64,000 nt of DNA, from NCBI GenBank assembly GCA_043228905.1, contig JBHGNT010000007.1, positions 15,004,001 through 15,068,000 of the forward strand, read 5' to 3'. Position 1 is the first letter of the stretch, and the number at the start of each line of letters is the position of its first letter. Below the pieces are notes generated by a model. The model did not search any database and was not told the DNA's origin. It saw only the letters and a list, made by a program, of their open reading frames with translations. Positions 57,588 to 64,000 of the stretch are shown here, piece after piece. This DNA comes from Azolla caroliniana (Eukaryota; Polypodiophyta). Made by a program: the position numbers and the translations under genes.

Positions 57588-57696
57588 CATGCATGCATGA
57601 GCACCAAATGGCAATCATGCATTTCATGCATCGCATGCATTGTATGCATGTCTTACACCCTCACATGCATCATATGCATGGGGGAATCTATATAAG
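57588..57696 (+). promoter_or_regulatory. RY-repeat cluster followed by a TATA box
   Basis: CATGCATGCATG and at least five more CATGCA/ATGCAT motifs lie between 57588 and 57682, followed by TCTATATAAG at 57687-57696. RY motifs are bound by B3-domain (ABI3/FUS3/LEC2) factors in seed promoters. Here they sit in what I take to be the U3 region of an LTR. Confidence 0.45.
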
Positions 57697-57896
57697 AGAG
57701 AAAGGAAGGGAGAACGGGGGGCGATCAATCTATGCATCAATCAAGCTATATATTGAATCAACATCTTAATATTAAAAAACCTACTTATCTTATTGGTGAC
57801 TTGTCTTGTTTCTCAACATTGATGTCAAGGGTTCAAACCCGGAATTGGAATTTCCATCCATCCATCTATCTGTCTTAAACACTTCCTCAATTCCCA

Positions 57897-57927
<31 letters not shown>

Positions 57928-58258
57928 TCCACATTAGTGCGTCACTTCGGCTACTACAATTTCATTTCGTGTGGTCATTCAATCTATCTTTGGAATTCTC
58001 GTCAAGAGGGAAATAGCACCAGAAAAGATCATTTTGCCGTTGTCGTCATCCGCTAAACGTTGCACACCACCACATTATCGCTGCCTACACATCAATCCAC
58101 CGCACTGCTGATTCTAGCTCGGGTGCGTCATCGACAACAAAGAACAACCTGACAATAAACCTAAAATAGCTAATTCATCTCCTCCATAACCACTAGCGGA
58201 TAGAGGCCCGATGCTTGTCCGTGCCTGTGTAACACACACATCGCGACGTTTGGCACGT

Positions 58259-59014
58259 TGTCGTGCCTTTCGGCTCCGGATCGTTTGCGTGAATCGGGTG
58301 GGAACCACTGAGGTTTTGGACTAGGAGAAAGAAAAATATGAGATGAGGCTAGTAATGAATAGATTATTAGAAAGAGAGATAGAAATTTCGTGAATCCCAC
58401 GAGTGTATTGTATTCGATTAATCAATATTTAGATAAGAATATGTATTTAGATTGAAAGAAAGATATAAGAAACTTGTGAATCCCACAAGTATAGATTATA
58501 TTATTTTCGTGAATCCCACGATTATATTAATCGGTTGGTGTTTTCGGAAATATATCCAATTTCCAAATATTTCACACACAATTACATTGTGCTCCCCATC
58601 CTTATGTAGTGATGAGGAAGTCTTAGTAATCCATGCTTTTTTCTCTAACTATAGACCCCATGCTTTTCCTATAGATAGACTATATGCTTTATCTAAAGTG
58701 ATCATGCTTTTTCTAACTTGTGCGTTTTTTATCATGCACGCTAGATGTGTATGTGTAGCTTTTTCTTTTGGTATGCGTTTTTCTAATGTTTATCCTAGCG
58801 TGAATTTACCTTTCTATGTGGGACATCTATGCTTTAACACTAATGAAATGCTAGTGTAATGGTAAGACATTACATTATTAACATGGAGGTGCAAGGTTCG
58901 AATCTTGCCCTATGCATGTTTCATTTATTTTGCTATTTTCTTCTATTTCTTCATTTTTTATTGAATCTAATACTATATACGTTTTTCACGTAGTGTACAA
59001 AATACACTACGACA
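58259..59014 (-). repeat. 3' LTR of the gag-only element
   Basis: 756 bp. Contains three stem-loops with stems CGTG/CACG or CTTGTG/CACAAG and a constant 5-nt loop (58388-58402, 58472-58490, 58507-58521), and a tRNA-like module on + (58851-58910). Confidence 0.95.
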
Positions 59015-59015
59015 C

Positions 59016-61214
59016 TCACCCCCTCCAAACCCGCACATCCTCCGGTATGTGCCGAAGTTGTTGGTGTTTGTTAGTCTCCTCCGTCCGGTCTCTACCCGAT
59101 TGGTTTCGTTGCCGGCTCGTAGTACCCTCGACTTCTCTTGTTATGTTGACTTTGTCTCTCCATTTGGAGCACATCCATTCTTTCCACCCGAACCATTGTC
59201 GACATCCGATCCACCATAGTCTTCGTTCGCTTTTTGCATGGCCCGCTTGGTCCTTGTCATCCGCGGTAGTATCTTTTCTTGCCCTCTTTCTTTTCTTCAT
59301 CAATCTCGACTTCTTTTCGGATTTTAGTCGGATTAGCTTACTTCCGATTCGGTCTCGTCGGATCGTCTTTTGTTTAGTTCGGCTTCCTTTCCGATTTGTA
59401 TTCGGTCGATCCGGACTCGGTTGATCGGTTTTTACCGATTCAGTGCTCTTTCGGGTCGGTTTCTTTTCTTTTCTTTTCGTCCGGATTTGCTTTCTTTTCT
59501 TCGTTTTCACCTGCCTTGTCCGGTTCGACTTTCGGCACTTCTTTCCGTTGTTCGCCACGTAGGTCCTCCGATATGTGCTCGTTGTTCGGTCCTCGTGTGG
59601 TTGTAATGCATGCTTCTTTTCTCGCCGTAGCGCGTGCTTCTTTATTCGCCATAACACGCGTTTCTTTATTCGACGTAGAGCGTGCTCTGTATTACGCGCT
59701 TCTCCCGTCGTAGACCCGACCTCCGCATTGTCGCACTTTCTTTTAGATTGGAATTTCGGATGGATCATTTTCCATCTGAACCGACTTCCGACTTTACCTT
59801 CCTCGCCGCCATCTCCCGTCTCTCCGGTCTCACGTTGGTTCTCGGACACAACCGCCGAAGTCTCTAGATATTGTTGGCATGAATCCTCGGTATTACCTTC
59901 TTTCGTAGTTTCACCCTTAGCATTCTTCTCGGCTATCTCTTCATCGTATTCGTCGGCTTCGACATTTGTTTTCTCTCCGCCACCTTCCGTCTCTTCGGTC
60001 TCACGTTGCCTTTCGATCGCAACCGCCGGAGTCTCTGGAATCAGTGGTGGGGAAGTCTCGATATGGCAATCCGCCATTGATTCGTCCATAGCCACCTCCG
60101 ATTCGATTTCATCTTTTGTGGCTACCTCCTTAATCACATCCGCTTCACACTCTTTATCTGCATCAATTATGCAAACATCTATTATGCTTACCCCTTTTTG
60201 ACCCGATGTCTCGGGCACTTGTATCCCGAAATTTCCTTCTACACTTGAATTATCGGCCTTATCCTTCGCCATCGTTCTTTCACAAGACGAGTGGGTGTCT
60301 TGTTCCACTCTTTCTCCCGTGGTACCATCATGTTGTATTTCGGCCTTCATATTGGCTTCATCGTTTTTCCTCAATCGACCATCCTTCATGGGCCATGTCG
60401 TTGTTGACGAGATTCTCAGCTTCCTTTCATCATGTCTTCGGCATACCCTTTCGACTTTGGCGCAATCCTCGGTAAGACCGTTCGCACCGTCATCATCTTC
60501 GAGTTCGATCCCAATGTCCATCCTTTCTTTCCGATCGATCGATCTTACGAACATTAAGACTTTATCTTCTCCCACCAATCTTCGTTCCCGCTCCGAGAGT
60601 CGAGCAAAACGATGCTCGAACTCTAGGAACGCTTGCGTTGCACTTTGGTGGGTCTTCTCCGATGCCACCCATTCGTCGAATTCTCGCCGATCTTTTCCCT
60701 TCGATCTCTTGTAATCAGATGCCTCTCGTAAAGCTTCTTCGAAGGACCCCCATGTTGGATTTTGTTGCCGTATCTTGTAGATTCTTTCTTGTAACTCATC
60801 CGTGGCTACCCGACTGAAGGATGTCACTTGCAATCCTTCTGGTATCCCACATCGTATCATCTCCGCCTTGTAGTCACGTAGATAGCATGACACATCGTTT
60901 CTGTTGAATTGTCCATTTCGTTGTACGAGCCGCTTTACTGCCCCCGTGATCTCCGACATCGCTCGTTGTTCTTGTAGCATCCGCTTGAACATCATCATCA
61001 TCGTTATGCTCATTGCCTCTTGTTGATTCTCCATCTCCTTGCCACCCGCCTTCACGTCGGGTTCACCAACTATGTCGTGCCTTTCGGCTCCGGATCGTTT
61101 GCGTGAGTCGGGTGGGAACCACTGAGGTTTTGGACTAGGAGAAAGAAGAATATGAGATGAGGCTAGTAATGAATAGATTATTAGAAAGAGAGATAGAAAT
61201 TTCGTGAATCCCAC
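59016..61214 (-). CDS. Gag-like protein of the gag-only retrotransposon
   Basis: The open frame of 732 codons starts inside the 5' LTR and reads through the primer site. The likelier start is Met61 (61034), after the primer site. Residues about 95-280 match a plant gypsy gag pattern: FNRNDVSCYLRDYKAEMIRC, then GIPEGLQVTSFSRV, then AFLEFEHRFARLS, then KVLMFVRSIDRKERMDIGIEL, each shown separately (the last in part). Residues 280-480 are acidic and poorly conserved. The C-terminal 200 are strongly basic, with a threefold RIKK(R/H)(V/A)L-type repeat near 510-535 and Lys/Arg clusters that could bind RNA. There is no CCHC knuckle. The TGA lies within the polypurine tract, two bases before the LTR. 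Confidence 0.85.
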   Translation of the reverse strand: MGFTKFLSLFLIIYSLLASSHILLSPSPKPQWFPPDSRKRSGAERHDIVGEPDVKAGGKEMENQQEAMSITMMMMFKRMLQEQRAMSEITGAVKRLVQRNGQFNRNDVSCYLRDYKAEMIRCGIPEGLQVTSFSRVATDELQERIYKIRQQNPTWGSFEEALREASDYKRSKGKDRREFDEWVASEKTHQSATQAFLEFEHRFARLSERERRLVGEDKVLMFVRSIDRKERMDIGIELEDDDGANGLTEDCAKVERVCRRHDERKLRISSTTTWPMKDGRLRKNDEANMKAEIQHDGTTGERVEQDTHSSCERTMAKDKADNSSVEGNFGIQVPETSGQKGVSIIDVCIIDADKECEADVIKEVATKDEIESEVAMDESMADCHIETSPPLIPETPAVAIERQRETEETEGGGEKTNVEADEYDEEIAEKNAKGETTKEGNTEDSCQQYLETSAVVSENQRETGETGDGGEEGKVGSRFRWKMIHPKFQSKRKCDNAEVGSTTGEARNTEHALRRIKKRVLWRIKKHALRREKKHALQPHEDRTTSTYRRTYVANNGKKCRKSNRTRQVKTKKRKQIRTKRKEKKPTRKSTESVKTDQPSPDRPNTNRKGSRTKQKTIRRDRIGSKLIRLKSEKKSRLMKKRKRARKDTTADDKDQAGHAKSERRLWWIGCRQWFGWKEWMCSKWRDKVNITREVEGTTSRQRNQSGRDRTEETNKHQQLRHIPEDVRVWRG
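61053..61070 (-). other. Primer binding site of the gag-only element
   Basis: After the LTR end CACGACA and TAGT, the - strand reads TGGTGAACCCGACGTGAA. It begins with TGG, as needed to pair with a tRNA CCA end. The tRNA is not identified. Confidence 0.65.
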
Positions 61215-61828
61215 GAGTGTATTGTATTCGATTAATCAATATTTAGATAAGAATATGTATTTAGATTGAAAGAAAGATATAAGAAACTTGTGAATCCCAC
61301 AAGTATAGATTATATTATTTTCGTGAATCCCACGATTATATTAATCGGTTGGTGTTTTCGGAAATATATCCAATTTCCAAATATTTCACACACAATTACA
61401 TTGTGCTCCCCATCCTTATGTAGTGATGAGGAAGTCTTAGTAATCCATGCTTTTTTCTCTAACTATAGACCCCATGCTTTTCCTATAGATAGACTATATG
61501 CTTTATCTAAAGTGATCATGCTTTTTCTAACTTGTGCGTTTTTTATCATGCACGCTAGATGTGTATGTGTAGCTTTTTCTTTTGGTATGCGTTTTTCTAA
61601 TGTTTATCCTAGCGTGAATTTACCTTTCTATGTGGGACATCTATGCTTTAACACTAATGAAATGCTAGTGTAATGGTAAGACATTACATTATTAACATGG
61701 AGGTGCAAGGTTCGAATCTTGCCCTATGCATGTTTCATTTATTTTGCTATTTTCTTCTATTTCTTCATTTTTTATTGAATCTAATACTATATACGTTTTT
61801 CACGTAGTGTACAAAATACACTACGACA
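61073..61828 (-). repeat. 5' LTR of the gag-only element
   Basis: 756 bp, the same length as its partner. The two differences noted are GAGTCGGG against GAATCGGG and GAAGAATATG against GAAAAATATG. Confidence 0.95.
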
Positions 61829-61875
61829 ACGTGTGTCATGCGCCACATGACATCTATTTGGTGAACCAGACATGA

Positions 61876-64000
61876 ACAACACAAGGTGATAATGGAGGCA
61901 ACACGAATGATGGATGTGGTCTTGCTTACGACTTAGAGGAGTCGATTAGAATAGAAGGTGGTCCAAGGCTCGTAATCCTTCCATTTGTAAGGAAGGCCAT
62001 CGAAATGTTGTTGCATGATGATAAGGATAGAGAGATGGAGTATCTCAAGCTGGCAAGGAAAGTCGAAAGACTATATCAAGAAGTTCCGGATTGGTACGAA
62101 GTGGTTATGACGTCAAGATTCGGGCCTTAACCTTTTCATGGTTTACTCAACAATGATGAAGCTGAAGATGATCAAGATGATCACGATTATTGTCATGAAG
62201 AGACTTTCAACGAAGAATGTGGGCTCATAAGGAAAGATGGAGATATTCGAGGATGCGGTTGTGAAGAGAGACACGACGAAGAATGTGGGCTCAAGAGGGA
62301 AGATCAAGATATTCGAGGACGTGATCATGAAGAGACATACGACAAAGAACGTGGGATCAAGACAAAAGATCAATATATTCGAGGATGTGATCGTGAAGAG
62401 ACATGCGATGAAGAACAAGGGTTAAAAATGGAAGAACGAGATATTCAAGGATGCGATCATGAAGAAGAACGTGGGCTTCACAAGAGAGATTGACATCCCT
62501 ATGGTCATTACGAGGGTCATTGCAAACTCGACAAAAGAGAAACATGTGACAAAGAACACGATCTTGAAGGGAGAGATTGTGATTGTCATCATGAAGATCA
62601 TTGCAAACTCAAGAGAAGAGACAGATGCACTAAAGAAGGATACAATAATGAAGAGAGATGCGATGACGAATGTGGGCTCAAGAGGGAAGATCGAGAAGGA
62701 TGCGATCATGAAGAGACATGCGGTGTAGAAAGTGGGCTAGAGGGGAAAGACCAAGATACTCGAGGATGCAGTCATGAAGAGACATGTGACAAAGAACACG
62801 GGCTTGAGGAGAAAGATCAAGATCTACATGGTTATGATAAAGACAAAGATCATTACAAACTCACAAAGAGTGCTCGAGATCTACAAGATTATGATCGTGG
62901 AAAAGATTACTATAAACTCAAGAGGAGAAATCAAGGTCGAGCTCTTCATGGTTGTGCTACACTCGAAAGTCGTGATGGTGAGAGAAGTTGGAATCTAGAC
63001 TCTCATGGTTTAAATTGTGATGACGAGTCTGGTAGGTTTAATGAGGGCCTCAAACAAGAGGAGAAGTTAGGAAGAGACGAAAACTTTACATTTAAACGTG
63101 ATGATAGTGACGATAATAACGATACACACGATTTAGGGCTTGATGATAGTAAGAGAGAGTTTATTATTGATGGTGAGAGTGAGTGCCAAGAGAAGAATGA
63201 GGGTTATGATGATAAAAAGTTTTGCACTTTCTGTGGATATGGTTATGATAAGGGTAATGAAGAGGGTGAGAGTGATGAAGAAGAATTGTGTGTTTTAGGT
63301 TGCCTTGGTTTTCTTCGGGATAGATTTTATAAGAGTTTCACTAAATCAAATGGTGACATTCATGAGGATATCCATTATGAAAATAGAATAGGGATTTGTG
63401 ATGATGAGGGCATTCTACAAAAATATGTCCATGATGATGTAGGGTTACTTAATGATCATAAGGGTATAAGTAAGGAAAATCTAGAAAATGTTATTTGGGA
63501 TGTGTATAATGATGATGTTGATGTTGTGAGTATGTGTGGGAAGGATGGGATTAAGGTTGATAAGATTGAGGATAATCTAGAAAATGTTATGATGGTTTGG
63601 GATGTGTATGATGATAATGTTGGTGTTGTGAGTGTGTGTAGGAAGGATGAGTTTAGGGTAGATGATATTGAATATGATGGTTATCTCGTGATAAATAATT
63701 TGGAGACTAAAGATGTTAACTCAAAGGATGACTATAATGATGATGTAAGTATAATTTACATTGAGGTTGTTATCGAAGAAGATGATGTTGTAGTAAAATG
63801 GATGGTTATTACTTATGAAGAAGAAAGGAAAGAAGTGATTATGAGGACTACCCATGGGAAGGAAGGGAAAGATGCATCAAGATGGTGGGATGTTCAACTA
63901 AACAGAGGAGGTTGTATTGCCAATGTTTCCATCTCCCATCTCAAAGAAAAGGATTGGCTAATAAGAAGAAGCACCCGATCTTTGGATTTGGTTCGACAAG
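61876..64000 (+). CDS. Long acidic, repeat-containing open frame, partial, running off the right edge
   Basis: One frame is open from 62494 to the window end (502 codons). With two in-frame stops (TAA 62128, TGA 62491) it is continuous back to 61876. The first 85 codons look like folded protein (LVILPFVRKAIEMLLHDD, KLARKVERLYQEVPDWYEVV). Then about seven degenerate 22-residue repeats (pattern HEETxDxExGLxxxDQDIRGCD) fill 62190-62820. Then comes a long Asp/Glu/Gly/Asn-rich section with CTFCGYGYD, and a final more ordered part (VVKWMVITYEEERKEV, KDASRWWDVQLNRGG). There is no convincing ATG near the start and I do not recognise the family. Position after a primer site suggests retroelement-encoded, not host. 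The two stops may mean decay, or separate frames. Confidence 0.5.

Larger units (their letters stand above)
58259..61828 (-). mobile_element. Young gag-only LTR retrotransposon (TR-GAG type)
   Basis: Two 756-bp direct repeats (58259-59014 and 61073-61828) start and end TGTCG...CGACA and differ at only two positions that I noticed. The 4-bp direct repeat ACGT flanks the element (58255-58258 and 61829-61832). On -, the 5' LTR is followed by a primer-site-like TGGTGAACCCGACGTGAA and the 3' LTR is preceded by the polypurine tract GGAGGGGGTGAG. The 2.06-kb interior encodes a single gag-like frame, with no protease, RT or integrase. It must use enzymes from another element and is therefore non-autonomous. 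LTR identity marks it as the youngest insertion in the window. Confidence 0.93.
57385..64000 (+). mobile_element. Putative + strand LTR retroelement, related to the gag-only element, running off the window
   Basis: A primer-site-like TGGTGAACCAGACATGAAC at 61859 follows an LTR-like end (CATGACA, 61852). It differs little from the primer site of the nested element (TGGTGAACCCGACGTGAA). The 5' LTR would run from about 57385 (TGTCAAAATG) to 58258 and resume at 61833-61852, interrupted by the nested element. It carries a TATA box (57687-57696) and a tRNA-like module near its start. The internal region holds the acidic frame from 61876. The LTR start is a guess, and the 3' LTR lies outside the window. 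Confidence 0.45.

Noticed and set aside
58452-58859. Identical 135-codon + frames at 58452 and 61266
   Set aside because: They lie inside the two LTRs, antisense to the element. Identity reflects LTR identity, not a gene pair.
58851-58910. Possible functional tRNA genes (also at 28467, 57441, 17834)
   Set aside because: Box A and B are present, but no full acceptor stem and cloverleaf can be drawn, and they occur inside repeats. Called tRNA-like only.
59575-60201. A 208-codon + frame rich in Ser and Phe
   Set aside because: Antisense to the gag-like frame of the young element, produced by its biased codon use.
62143-62709. Hydrophobic-looking - frames with repeats of FFVVSLF type
   Set aside because: Antisense to the acidic repeat frame; the hydrophobic look is the complement of Asp/Glu/Lys codons.

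Overview
This is nuclear DNA from a flowering plant, judged from multi-exon genes with plant-type introns, plant-specific families (GDSL esterase, ZAT-type C2H2 repressor), Ty1/copia and Ty3/gypsy elements with plant-style LTRs, tRNA-derived repeats and abundant microsatellites. The species cannot be named from the sequence. Four host genes stand in a background that is mostly retrotransposon. LAYOUT: 1-5.6 kb is AT-rich intergenic DNA with one decayed LINE fragment. A microsatellite cluster (6.1-7.3 kb) precedes a five-exon GDSL esterase/lipase gene on + (7.55-12.56 kb). After 4 kb of non-coding DNA comes a conserved plant gene of unknown function on - (16.93-17.62 kb). Repeats with two opposed tRNA-like heads lie at 5.9 and 17.8-18.2 kb. 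A three-level retrotransposon nest fills 19.4-33.85 kb: a copia element on -, split by a copia element on + (21611-31512), itself split by a gypsy element on - (23788-28535). A ten-exon CobW/ZNG1-type metallochaperone GTPase gene lies on + (34.8-40.4 kb). A very long intronless ZAT-type zinc-finger gene lies on - (43.8-47.4 kb). From 52.7 kb to the right edge the DNA is again retroelement: a decayed copia whose gag zinc-knuckle region became a 5 x 263 bp tandem array, then a young gag-only LTR retrotransposon (58259-61828) inserted in what looks like the 5' LTR of a related + strand element, whose unusual acidic repetitive reading frame runs off the window. MOST INTERESTING SYSTEM: the inner gypsy element has gag and pol domains resembling the Tf1/sushi (fungal and fish) chromovirus group more than the common plant chromoviruses. 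It has a gag/pol junction with a GTTAAAC slippery heptamer confined to a tiny overlap. It lacks a recognisable tRNA primer site, and the bases after its 5' LTR can pair with LTR sequence 32 nt downstream of a TATA box, as expected for self-priming. The second system is the gag-only element: 756-bp LTRs with two differences seen, three covarying hairpins per LTR, and an ORF whose stop codon lies inside the polypurine tract. The host genes show no functional link to one another; they are ordinary single-copy-looking plant genes separated by repeats.
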